64,000 nucleotides of DNA from Bacteriovoracaceae bacterium (GTDB taxonomy: Bacteria > Bdellovibrionota > Bacteriovoracia > Bacteriovoracales > Bacteriovoracaceae): NCBI GenBank assembly GCA_018649885.1, contig JABIHA010000062.1, forward strand, positions 30,199 through 94,198, read 5' to 3'. Shown here piece after piece: positions 33,203-42,069 of the stretch (the first letter of the stretch is position 1; the number at the start of each line of letters is the position of its first letter). A model generated the notes under the pieces. The model had not been told where the DNA came from and did no database searches. It saw only the letters and a list, made by a program, of their open reading frames with translations. Position numbers and translations under genes: made by a program.

Positions 33203-35020
33203 ATGTGTGGAATTGTAGGCCATATTGGGGATGGAAATTCTGTAGAAGTAATATTAGCCGGTCTAAAAAGACTTGAGTATCGAGGCTATGACTCAGCCGG
33301 ACTTTGTATCAAGACAGCTGAAGACGAGCTGGTACTTTATAAAAAAGCAGGCAAATTAGAAAATCTTGAAAATCTAGTTCGACCACTTAATTTAGCAGCA
33401 TCAATTGGAATTGGTCACACTCGGTGGGCCACACACGGTGGCGTTACTGATTTTAATGCCCACCCACACGTAAATGGAAATATAGCACTTGTTTGCAACG
33501 GTATAATTGAAAATGCGGGCTCTATTAAAAAAGAACTCTTAGCTGAAGGCTGGGAATTTAAATCAGAGACCGACACAGAGGTTTTCTTAATATTAGTAAA
33601 AAAGGCCTTGAGCCAAGGCATGAACTTTAGAGAATCAGTGTGTGATTCTTTTAAAAAGGTTCGCGGAAATAGTGCACTCGTTGTCCTTGATAGATTTTCT
33701 AATGAAATTGTATGCATCAGAAGGTCTGCCCCTATTGTCATGGGCCTAGGCGCTGATCACCACAATGGTTTTATTGCCTCAGACCCTTATGCACTTGTTG
33801 GTCACGTTGAAAAAATATTTTTTCCAGAAAATGAAGTCCTTGGTGTTATTTCTGAAGAGGATGGTGAGTATACGGCTAAATTTTTTGAGTTAGACCTAAC
33901 GCCTTCAACAAGATTTAGCTCACAAAAACAATCAATGAGTATTGATGTTCAAGATAAAGGCGAGCATGAACACTTCATGCTCAAAGAAATACATGAACAG
34001 CCTCATCTAATTAGAAATTTAATTAGTTACTATTTTGATGGTGAGGGAAGTACTGAGCTAGAAAAGGCTTCTGAAATTAAAGGAAAATCGGTACATATTT
34101 CAGCTTGTGGGACTGCATGGCACGCAGGGCTTATGATTAAGAATTATATAGAATCTACAAATCGAATTCCAACTCACGTAGAATTGGCGAGTGAATTCAG
34201 ATATAGAAACCCTCTTTTAAACTCTGATGAGATTGGACTTTTTATCAGTCAATCAGGAGAAACTGCAGATACTTTAGCTGCATGCGAGCTTTGCAAGGAA
34301 AAAGATCTTAAGACATTGTCTATAGTAAATGTTGAAGGATCTACCCTTTACCGAGAATGTGATCGAAATCTTTTGATCCAAGCAGGAAGAGAAATTGGTG
34401 TTGCATCTACCAAGGCATTTACATTACAAGTTCTAACTGGATTTCTTTATTCACAGTCCCTTGCTTCTGAAAAATTGGATACGATAAATTTAAAAAAATC
34501 TCTACTTCTTCTTGCAGATGGGATTGATGAGGTTCTAGCGGCCAGTGAAGAAATAAAAAAAGTTGCTGAAAGTATTTATAACTTAAAAGGTTTTTTATTT
34601 ACTGGTAGAGGAAGTTACTTTCCAGTAGCGCTTGAGGGTGCATTAAAATTAAAAGAAATTGCTTATGTTCACGCTGAAGGCTATGCATCAGGCGAGCTTA
34701 AACATGGTCCACTAGCGTTAATTGACGAAGAAATGGCCAATATTGCTATTGTAGCACCTGAATTATTTGAAAAAACAATTTCAAATGTGGAAGAGATAAA
34801 GGCCAGAAAGGGCGTCATTGTAATTATCGGGCCTGATGACAGTGAAATCGCTAGAGAGCTAAGTGATTATTATATTCCAGTGAATTTTTCAGGTCTGGGT
34901 GAGCTTAGTCCGCTCCTCGTCAATGTTGTTAACCAGCTTCTTTCTTACTATATGGCTAAATATAAAGGCACTGATATAGATAAGCCTAGAAATTTGGCAA
35001 AATCTGTCACTGTAGAGTAG
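33203..35020 (+). CDS. glmS: Glutamine-fructose-6-phosphate aminotransferase GlmS
   Basis: The 605-residue protein begins with the catalytic Cys2 (MCGIVGHIGDGNSVEV) of an Ntn glutaminase, with LEYRGYDSAG and HTRWATHG following. The C-terminal half has two SIS isomerase domains (SACGTAWHAG, SQSGETADT, REIGVASTKAFT, GRGSYFPVALEGALKLKEI) and ends KSVTVE. It forms glucosamine-6-P from fructose-6-P and glutamine, the first step towards UDP-GlcNAc. TAGGAG lies upstream. No glmS ribozyme is present, as expected outside Firmicutes. It stands directly after glmU. Confidence 0.98.
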   Translation: MCGIVGHIGDGNSVEVILAGLKRLEYRGYDSAGLCIKTAEDELVLYKKAGKLENLENLVRPLNLAASIGIGHTRWATHGGVTDFNAHPHVNGNIALVCNGIIENAGSIKKELLAEGWEFKSETDTEVFLILVKKALSQGMNFRESVCDSFKKVRGNSALVVLDRFSNEIVCIRRSAPIVMGLGADHHNGFIASDPYALVGHVEKIFFPENEVLGVISEEDGEYTAKFFELDLTPSTRFSSQKQSMSIDVQDKGEHEHFMLKEIHEQPHLIRNLISYYFDGEGSTELEKASEIKGKSVHISACGTAWHAGLMIKNYIESTNRIPTHVELASEFRYRNPLLNSDEIGLFISQSGETADTLAACELCKEKDLKTLSIVNVEGSTLYRECDRNLLIQAGREIGVASTKAFTLQVLTGFLYSQSLASEKLDTINLKKSLLLLADGIDEVLAASEEIKKVAESIYNLKGFLFTGRGSYFPVALEGALKLKEIAYVHAEGYASGELKHGPLALIDEEMANIAIVAPELFEKTISNVEEIKARKGVIVIIGPDDSEIARELSDYYIPVNFSGLGELSPLLVNVVNQLLSYYMAKYKGTDIDKPRNLAKSVTVE

Positions 35021-35060
35021 ATTGGAAGGGAATTTTTAATCCTAAACTAACTGGAATTAA

Positions 35061-37292
35061 ATGATCCCCGATAACCTTAATGGTGCGCAAAAAAGAGCAG
35101 TAGAAAAGACTGATGGTCCTGTGATGATTCTTGCAGGAGCTGGCTCTGGCAAGACCAGAACCCTCGTTGCAAAAGTAAGCTACCTATTAGATGTACTTGA
35201 AGTAAGTCCCTATAAAATTTTAGCAGTCACTTTTTCCAATAAAGCGGCTAGAGAAATGAGAGACAGAGTAGGTGCAAACTGCAACTTAAGTCCAGGGGCC
35301 CTCCAGATAACCACCTTTCATTCATTTTGTGCCAATATTCTGAGATCAGAAGCAAGACATCTTGGTCTTAGTAGAAATTTCACTATTTACGATGACAGTG
35401 AAAGTAAATCAGTAGTTAAAGTAATTCTAAATAAAAGAGGTATTAATTTAAAGGAACTCCCACCATCACATGTTTTACATTTTATTAGTGATTTAAAAAA
35501 TAGAGGCTACTACGAGGGAACTCCAAGTGATGAATTTGATGAAGACAAACAAGATGAACTCTTTGGACTTTTTCTTGAATATGAATCAGAGCTGCATAGA
35601 TCCAATGCTGTTGATTTTGGCGGGCTCATAACTGCTGTCATTCAGCTATTTGAAAAGTTCCCGGAAGTCAGACAGAGGTATGAAGATAGATATCAATATA
35701 TAATGGTTGATGAGTACCAAGATACAAATAGAGCGCAATTTGAGCTAGTCAGAATCCTTAGCGAGAAAAAGCAAAATATTTGTGTGGTAGGAGATGAGGA
35801 TCAATCAATTTATTCTTGGCGTGGAGCTGATATAAGAAATATTTTAGATTTTGAAAAAGTATTTCCTCATGCTGAGATCATCAAGCTTGAACAAAATTAT
35901 CGTTCCTCAAAAACAATTATTGAAGCAGCTACACAAGTTATTTCTAAAAACTTACAAAGAAAGGGAAAGTCCATGTGGACTGACAATATTGATGGTGATG
36001 CTATCGATGTTATTGAGTGCCACAATGACAAAGTTGAAGGTGAGTTTTTAGCAAAAGAAATAAAAAAGTTAAAAGAAGATGGTGAATCTTATGACGATAT
36101 GGCCATTTTCTATAGAAGTAATGCCCAGTCTAGAATAATTGAAGACTCACTTCTTAAAGGTGGGATTCCTTATAGAGTTGTTGCTGGGATTAAATTTTAC
36201 GAAAGAAAAGAAGTAAAAGATCTTTTGGCTTATATAAGAGTTGTCGTTAATAGTAAGGATTCACTGGCCCTAAGCAGGATTGTAAATGTACCGACTAGGG
36301 GTATTGGCGCCACAACTTTAAGAAAGATTGAAGGAGAGGCAATTAGAATGGGTTGTTCTCTCTGGGAAATAGTTGAGAAAATTTCGCAATTTCCAGAAGA
36401 TTTTTCACATATCAAGCTAAGTGCAAGAATTAAATCTTCCTTTCAAGCCTTTGAATCCCTTGTAAATGAAGTAAAGCTTGGAGAACAAAACGGTATTGCA
36501 CCATCTGCAGGCTACGATAAATTATTAATCGAATCAGGTTACTTACAAAGTTTAAAGGCAAGTCGTGATTATGAAAGCCTTGCACGTATTGAAAATTTAC
36601 AAGAACTTTTTAGCGCTATTAGGCAGTATGAAGAGTCATCTACAAGTCCCACACTTTCTGGATTTTTAGAGACCATCACACTTGATACTAGTAGGGATGA
36701 AGAGGAAAACCCTGCAGGACAAGTGGCATTAATGACAGTCCATAGCTCCAAAGGGCTTGAGTTTCCCTATGCCTTTATTACTGGTGCTGAAGAAAATGTT
36801 TTTCCTAGTTATCAAAGTCTTGAGTCAGACAGTGAGACAGCAATTGAGGAAGAGAGAAGACTTTTTTACGTGGCCATGACAAGGGCCATGAAAAAACTGT
36901 ATATAACATTTGCACAAGGCAGGATGGTTTTTGGCAACTTGAGATTTAACGGACCCTCAAGGTTTATAGAAGAAATTCCTAAGAATTTTTATAAATGGGT
37001 GAGAAAGGGTGCCAGAAGGACTGATGCCTCGTCTTGTTATGATAATGATGAAGATTTTAATCAAGATACCGGACCCTCTGAGGTAAATTACCATGATGTG
37101 CAGATAAACATAGGTAACCCTGTGAAAAGGCAGAGTGCTAGCTATCAAAAAGGCCAAAAAGTGACCCACAGTCTTTATGGTGAAGGTGTTGTTTGGACCA
37201 CCGAAGGCTTTGGAAGTGAGGAGAAGGTAACCATAAAATTCCCTGGAGGAGTTTTGAAAAAATTCATGGTTAAATTCGCTCCTCTTTCATAA
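35061..37292 (+). CDS. pcrA: UvrD/PcrA-type SF1 DNA helicase
   Basis: This 743-residue helicase has all SF1A motifs: Q-motif LNGAQKRAV, Walker A LAGAGSGKTRTL, motif Ia AVTFSNKAAREM, DEYQDTN (motif II), VVGDEDQSIYSWRGAD (motif III), QNYRSS (IV), TVHSSKGLEFPYAFITG (V) and VAMTRA (VI). The C-terminal tail KGQKVTHSLYGEGVVWTTEG is the Tudor-like RNA polymerase contact found in PcrA/UvrD. It acts in nucleotide excision repair and transcription-coupled repair and removes RecA or stalled complexes. It follows glmS by 40 bases, so may share a transcript. Confidence 0.96.
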   Translation: MIPDNLNGAQKRAVEKTDGPVMILAGAGSGKTRTLVAKVSYLLDVLEVSPYKILAVTFSNKAAREMRDRVGANCNLSPGALQITTFHSFCANILRSEARHLGLSRNFTIYDDSESKSVVKVILNKRGINLKELPPSHVLHFISDLKNRGYYEGTPSDEFDEDKQDELFGLFLEYESELHRSNAVDFGGLITAVIQLFEKFPEVRQRYEDRYQYIMVDEYQDTNRAQFELVRILSEKKQNICVVGDEDQSIYSWRGADIRNILDFEKVFPHAEIIKLEQNYRSSKTIIEAATQVISKNLQRKGKSMWTDNIDGDAIDVIECHNDKVEGEFLAKEIKKLKEDGESYDDMAIFYRSNAQSRIIEDSLLKGGIPYRVVAGIKFYERKEVKDLLAYIRVVVNSKDSLALSRIVNVPTRGIGATTLRKIEGEAIRMGCSLWEIVEKISQFPEDFSHIKLSARIKSSFQAFESLVNEVKLGEQNGIAPSAGYDKLLIESGYLQSLKASRDYESLARIENLQELFSAIRQYEESSTSPTLSGFLETITLDTSRDEEENPAGQVALMTVHSSKGLEFPYAFITGAEENVFPSYQSLESDSETAIEEERRLFYVAMTRAMKKLYITFAQGRMVFGNLRFNGPSRFIEEIPKNFYKWVRKGARRTDASSCYDNDEDFNQDTGPSEVNYHDVQINIGNPVKRQSASYQKGQKVTHSLYGEGVVWTTEGFGSEEKVTIKFPGGVLKKFMVKFAPLS

Positions 37293-37395
37293 TCAAGATT
37301 TTATATTTTTTTGTGTATTCATCCCTAAATAGGGTAAAATTCCGCATAGGATTTTAAACTAGGTTGCATTGCAGCTAACAGGTGGTGAAAACTCA

Positions 37396-39657
37396 ATGAA
37401 TAAGACGACAAAAATATTACTAGTTTCTCTAATTGTTGTAGGCGTAGCTTTTAGTGGTGCTCTATTTTTTGCATCTCAAAAACTAAAGAACTTGGACCTG
37501 GTTAAATTGGCTAAAGAAAATATTGAAAAAAGCCTACCTGGTGCCAAGGCCAATATTACAAAAATAGATTATTCACTTGGTGCAAGTATTGAGTTTAAAG
37601 CTGAGAATACAAGCTTAACGCTTAAAAGAAATGGAACTCCTCTAATTGATCTTAAAGATATTGTGATCAAAATTCCACTTTGGGCCATTTTAACAGGTGG
37701 AGGGAATTTACAGGTAGATATAGATAATCCCAAAATTTCATTTGTCCAATATTCTAAAACAAAAAATAATTGGCTTGAAGCAACAGGTGGATCCAAAAAG
37801 AGAACACCCCAATCTGTAGAGGCAAAATCTAAATCAATGCAAATTCCAAGATTTTTGGCAAAATCAACTGTCAATATTAGTTTCAGAAATATTTCAGTGA
37901 ATTATCGATTGGCTGATAAGTCTAAGGGCGAGCTCAAGGTAGCGAAATTTTTAATTAAAAATCTAAATTTAAAAAAAGAAACGGCTTTTGAAATTGTTTC
38001 AAGAATTGAGAGCAAGATGGCATCGGGAGAGAAACTTTCCCTAGATGCAATGCTTATTGGTCAGGCTAATTTGCACCAAGTTGTAGAAGGAGGAGATTTA
38101 AAATCAAAAATTATGATCACTTTAAATAAGCTTTCTCTTCCTGGTCTCAAGCATCAAATTGGTGAAGTTAAGTTAGATTTAAATGTTGAAGCAAATCAAA
38201 AGGGTGATGGAGTAGTCGTGTTGGCGGCTAGTTCACCTAAGTTTTTTAAACTTGATGCTAAAGTCGCTGCGAATGCTGGTAATTATGAAGTAACAAATAT
38301 CCAGTTCAATACTTCAATGGCAGAGGCCATGAGGTTGACTGGTTTTTCTATGCCAGAGCTTAAGGTTGGAGAGACCAAGCTTTATTTGGAAGGAAATTTA
38401 AAGGCCACTGCAAAAAAAGAGATTATCCCAGATTTAAACTTTAAGACACAACCAGCATTTGTATACAAGGCACCTGAGAAAATAGATGTAAAAGTATTGA
38501 TGAATGGCTCTCTCGTAAGAAATCAATTTAATGTAAAAGTTTCGAACTCACTTCTCGGTGGAACTATTAATTTGAAAGTGAGAAATTCAATTAATTTATC
38601 AAAACCTCAAATGAATCCTAAAAAGATGCCAACAACTTATGTCGATATTGTGATGGCGGGATTAAATGTAAAAAAGAGTTTTATTAGAAAGATTATGTAT
38701 CCAGAAGGAAAAAAAGTTTCAAGTTTAGTTCATGAAGCGAGAAGATTTCCCTCTTCACAGAAAAAAATCAAACCGATGTATATTCCTTCAAGTAAAATTA
38801 GCTTTAAGGCAGAGGCAGTAAAAATAGGAAGTGCAGACTTTTCAGCAAATGGATTAGTAATTGCGAAAGGAACAAAAATAGGAAGTGATAACTTTAGATT
38901 CCACTTTGGTAAAGGTGATGGGAAGTTGATATTTAATACGGCCTTAAATCCCAACGGTTTTAAAAAGACCAATTTAAAATTCACGCTAAATAAATTAGAT
39001 ATGTCTACACTCTCAGCATTTCTTCCAGCGAGCATAGATGGTGTAGAGGGGATATTTTCAGGACTTGTAAAAGGTTGGGTTAATACTGGTACCAAACCCA
39101 CAGATCTAAACTACAAGTTAAATGTCAATGTTAAGGCCACCAATGGAAAGATAAAGGGAATAAATCTTACTCAAAAAATTAAGTCATTGGTTTCCAATAT
39201 CCCAATGCTAAAAAAGAAGCTTGAAAAAAAGAATTATAAAGTCAGTGATGAATTTGAAAGATTCATTGTGAGTGGTGACTTTAAAAGTAATCTTTATCAA
39301 TTGAAAACATTTCATTTTATTGGAATTAGAAATACTTCGGAATTTAAAGGGAATGGAAAAATCATTCCAGCTCCTCATAAGGGAAATGGAGAAGTATATA
39401 TGACCTATAAGGATCTTTCTGGAGCTATCGCGAAAGAGCTCAAGAAAAATATTGGAAGAGAAGACCTACCAATGAGACTCGTGGGCAATGGATTTAATTT
39501 AAAACCTGACTATGGATACACAATGAAAAAAATTGCCAAGTCAGCAGTAAAATCCCAAGCCACTCAAAAAGTTAAGAAAAAGGCTAAAGATAGTATTAAA
39601 AAAGTCATTGATAAAAATAAAGGTCAATTGAAAAAAATGTTTAAGGGGTTATTCTAA
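37396..39657 (+). CDS. AsmA-family envelope protein
   Basis: ATG 37396 is chosen (AGGTGG upstream) over the TTG at 37369. The 753-residue protein has one N-terminal transmembrane anchor (about 6-26), then a long periplasmic region of repeating beta strands, as in AsmA/TamB/YhdP proteins that move phospholipid between membranes. The AsmA N-terminal pattern is seen in ANITKIDYSLGASIEF and LIDLKDIVIKIPLWAIL; the C-terminal AsmA-like segment includes YKLNVNVKATNGKIKGINL. The end is Lys-rich. It overlaps mtnA by one base. Role is inferred from family. Confidence 0.85.
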   Translation: MNKTTKILLVSLIVVGVAFSGALFFASQKLKNLDLVKLAKENIEKSLPGAKANITKIDYSLGASIEFKAENTSLTLKRNGTPLIDLKDIVIKIPLWAILTGGGNLQVDIDNPKISFVQYSKTKNNWLEATGGSKKRTPQSVEAKSKSMQIPRFLAKSTVNISFRNISVNYRLADKSKGELKVAKFLIKNLNLKKETAFEIVSRIESKMASGEKLSLDAMLIGQANLHQVVEGGDLKSKIMITLNKLSLPGLKHQIGEVKLDLNVEANQKGDGVVVLAASSPKFFKLDAKVAANAGNYEVTNIQFNTSMAEAMRLTGFSMPELKVGETKLYLEGNLKATAKKEIIPDLNFKTQPAFVYKAPEKIDVKVLMNGSLVRNQFNVKVSNSLLGGTINLKVRNSINLSKPQMNPKKMPTTYVDIVMAGLNVKKSFIRKIMYPEGKKVSSLVHEARRFPSSQKKIKPMYIPSSKISFKAEAVKIGSADFSANGLVIAKGTKIGSDNFRFHFGKGDGKLIFNTALNPNGFKKTNLKFTLNKLDMSTLSAFLPASIDGVEGIFSGLVKGWVNTGTKPTDLNYKLNVNVKATNGKIKGINLTQKIKSLVSNIPMLKKKLEKKNYKVSDEFERFIVSGDFKSNLYQLKTFHFIGIRNTSEFKGNGKIIPAPHKGNGEVYMTYKDLSGAIAKELKKNIGREDLPMRLVGNGFNLKPDYGYTMKKIAKSAVKSQATQKVKKKAKDSIKKVIDKNKGQLKKMFKGLF

Positions 39658-40697
39658 TGAAAAGTGAAGGTGCACTTAATCCAATTAGATGGGAAGAAGA
39701 TCATTTGGTATTGATCGACCAAAGAAAACTCCCATTAACTGAAAGTTACGAGAAAATTACGACTCTAGAGCAGTGTCATGATGCGATTAAGGTCATGGTT
39801 GTTAGAGGAGCTCCCTGTATTGGCTTTACAGCTATATTTGGAATGGCCCTATTCGCTAAAAATGAGTCGCAAATTGATGATACTAAACTAAAAATTGCAG
39901 CCGCTTTTTTAAAGTCTGCAAGGCCCACGGCCGTTAATTTGGCCTTTGAAGTTGATCGTTGTGTTGACTTAATTTTAAGTGATCCTAAAAGTGCTTTTGA
40001 TCGGTTAGTTAGTTTTGGTCAAGAGCAAATGGAAAAAGCTTATCACGAAAATTTATCTATGGCGGAAACAGGATTAAAAGAATTAACTGCACGCTATGGG
40101 GATAAAAAACTTCGATTGATGACCCATTGTAATACAGGTCACTTGGCCTGTGGCTGTCTTGGAACTGCTCTGGGTGTGATCTCTCACTCATTCAAAAAAG
40201 GTGCGGTTGAGAAAGTTTGGGTAGATGAAACAAGACCTTATTTGCAAGGTACGAGACTATCAAGCTTTGAACTTTGGAAGGAAAGTATTCCTCACCAGGT
40301 AGTAGTTGAAGGGGCAGCATCTGAGTTAATGAGGCAGGGGCTAGTTGACGCTGTTTTTGTTGGAGCGGATAGAATTGTTAAAAACGGGGATACTGCCAAT
40401 AAGGTTGGAACTGCAACTTTGGCAATCACGGCCAAAAATTATGGAGTTCCTTTTTATGTTATTGCTCCAACAAGTAGTTTCGATATGGCTTCGAGTTGTG
40501 GTGAGGAAATTGAAATTGAGATGAGACCTGAAGAAGAGGTTCTGTCTATCCAGGGAGTGAGACTTGCTGCTGAAGGAGTAAGTGCCTATAACCCAAGTTT
40601 TGATATTACCAAATCAGAGTTTATAACCGGCATAATTTCCGAAAAAGGTATTGCAAAAGGAAATTACGTCGAAGAAATAGAGAAGTTTTTTAGGTAA
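39657..40697 (+). CDS. mtnA: S-methyl-5-thioribose-1-phosphate isomerase MtnA
   Basis: The 346-residue protein has the full MtnA motif set: VVRGAPCIGFTAIFGM, THCNTGHLACGCLGTALGVI with the catalytic Cys, WVDETRPYLQGTRLSSFEL, and VFVGADRIVKNGDTANKVGT with the catalytic Asp. It isomerises methylthioribose-1-P to methylthioribulose-1-P in methionine salvage. No other salvage gene lies nearby. It overlaps the AsmA-like gene by one base and precedes a Ppx/GppA phosphatase by two bases, so all are in one operon of mixed functions. Confidence 0.96.
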   Translation: MKSEGALNPIRWEEDHLVLIDQRKLPLTESYEKITTLEQCHDAIKVMVVRGAPCIGFTAIFGMALFAKNESQIDDTKLKIAAAFLKSARPTAVNLAFEVDRCVDLILSDPKSAFDRLVSFGQEQMEKAYHENLSMAETGLKELTARYGDKKLRLMTHCNTGHLACGCLGTALGVISHSFKKGAVEKVWVDETRPYLQGTRLSSFELWKESIPHQVVVEGAASELMRQGLVDAVFVGADRIVKNGDTANKVGTATLAITAKNYGVPFYVIAPTSSFDMASSCGEEIEIEMRPEEEVLSIQGVRLAAEGVSAYNPSFDITKSEFITGIISEKGIAKGNYVEEIEKFFR

Positions 40698-40699
40698 CC

Positions 40700-41620
40700 A
40701 TGATGGAGAGTACTGCTTTGAGATGCTCTATTGATATTGGCTCCAACTCAATTAATTGTTTGATCGCGGAGTATGATAGTGTTTCGAAGGTCTTACAAGA
40801 ATGTTATGTAGAAAGTTTAGTAACAGAGCTTGGAAGAGGTGTCGATGCCACAGGCAACTTACAACTAGACACTATGGAAGCAAGTCGCAATGCTCTTGAA
40901 ACCTATTGTCAAAAGGCCAAGGGTTTTGGAATTGACCCCGATAGGATTATTGTTACAGCAACAGAAGCTTCTCGCGTGGCCAGCAATGCATCGAAATTTT
41001 ACAATGGCATCCAAAGTAATTTGGGATTGAACGTCTCAATCATATCAGGTGAAAAAGAAGCCTACTTCTCGGCCCTTGGGGCTTCCCAGGGTACTACCGA
41101 TGAGCAGATCCTTCTATTAGATATAGGCGGAAGTTCAACTGAATTTGTTCATGCGCATTTAAGAGACTTTAAAATTAAACACTCAATTAGTCTCCCTTTT
41201 GGATCAGTCAGATCTACTGAGTGGCTTTCTAAGGGATCATTTGATACCAACTTTTCAAAAATTTGGGAGTCCATGGAAGGTATTGAAAGTATTTTTCGTG
41301 GAAAAAAACTTCTTTGCGTTGCTGGTACTATGACATCCTTGTTCACCATGGTACTTGGAGGCAAAGTATTTAGTAGTGAGCTAATACACCAAAAAAGTGC
41401 AGCTATTGACCAATTTGATGGTTTTTTTAGGGAGTACTCTAGTTCTACTGGGGACAAACTACTGCAAGAATTTCCTTTTCTAGGGAAAAGGTCTAAAGCA
41501 ATTATGGGAGGTCTTTATCTTGCAAGTTCAATATTTGGAAGTTTGAAAACGCCCGAAATAATTTGTTCAACTAGAGGACTTAGGTACGGCACACTTATTG
41601 ATGGAGGACTTTCACTATGA
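40700..41620 (+). CDS. Ppx/GppA-family phosphatase
   Basis: This 306-residue protein has the acetate-kinase/Hsp70-like fold: CSIDIGSNSINCLIAE (phosphate-1 loop), TEASRVASNASKF, SGEKEAYFSALGA and LLLDIGGSSTEFVHA. It is the short form without the C-terminal HD-like domain, comparable with single-module exopolyphosphatases. Activity would be polyphosphate or pppGpp hydrolysis; sequence alone does not separate these. It overlaps the next gene (ATGA), which encodes a cyclic nucleotide-binding protein. ATG 40700 and 40703 are both possible. Confidence 0.9.
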   Translation: MMESTALRCSIDIGSNSINCLIAEYDSVSKVLQECYVESLVTELGRGVDATGNLQLDTMEASRNALETYCQKAKGFGIDPDRIIVTATEASRVASNASKFYNGIQSNLGLNVSIISGEKEAYFSALGASQGTTDEQILLLDIGGSSTEFVHAHLRDFKIKHSISLPFGSVRSTEWLSKGSFDTNFSKIWESMEGIESIFRGKKLLCVAGTMTSLFTMVLGGKVFSSELIHQKSAAIDQFDGFFREYSSSTGDKLLQEFPFLGKRSKAIMGGLYLASSIFGSLKTPEIICSTRGLRYGTLIDGGLSL

Positions 41621-42069
41621 ACATTGATGCCGGGGATTATGAAAGAGTAACTTTTGAAAAGGATCAACCCCTTTTTATAGAAGGAGGCTCAATTGATTAT
41701 TTTTACATTATTGTGTCTGGGCGAGTTCGGATAATAAAGGAGTCCAGTGGTAGAGTCCTGTCGCTTGCATTATTAGGTGATAAAGCATTTGTAGGAGAAG
41801 CCGCTGTTTTTGGCGACGTTGGAAAAAGAATTGCTTCGGCTGTTGCGGAAACATCAACTGAATTGATTCGAATTCCAGCAGGAGATATAAAAAAAGTTCT
41901 TTCAGTAACACCAGAGTGGGTGAGAAATATAATGAAAACGCTATCTCAGCGTTTGCAGCATACCAATGATATTATTGCTGAACATAAAATTAAAGATGAA
42001 ACAGGTGGAACTTATAACTATCTAAGTGAAGAAGAAGAAGCTCATTACTTAAAAATCTTAAAGATTTAA
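41617..42069 (+). CDS. Cyclic nucleotide-binding domain protein
   Basis: This 150-residue protein is a single CNB domain (about 8-125) with PLFIEGGSIDYFYIIVSGRV, FVGEAAVFGDVGKRIASAVA and an amphipathic C-helix. The phosphate-binding cassette (GEAAVFGDVGKRIAS) has the Gly-Glu start but lacks the usual Arg in the R-S/T-A form, having R-I-A-S instead. No DNA-binding helix-turn-helix follows, so it is not a CRP-type regulator. It may sense a nucleotide for the Ppx/GppA enzyme with which it is translationally coupled. It overlaps the convergent ligase gene by four bases. Confidence 0.85.
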   Translation: MNIDAGDYERVTFEKDQPLFIEGGSIDYFYIIVSGRVRIIKESSGRVLSLALLGDKAFVGEAAVFGDVGKRIASAVAETSTELIRIPAGDIKKVLSVTPEWVRNIMKTLSQRLQHTNDIIAEHKIKDETGGTYNYLSEEEEAHYLKILKI

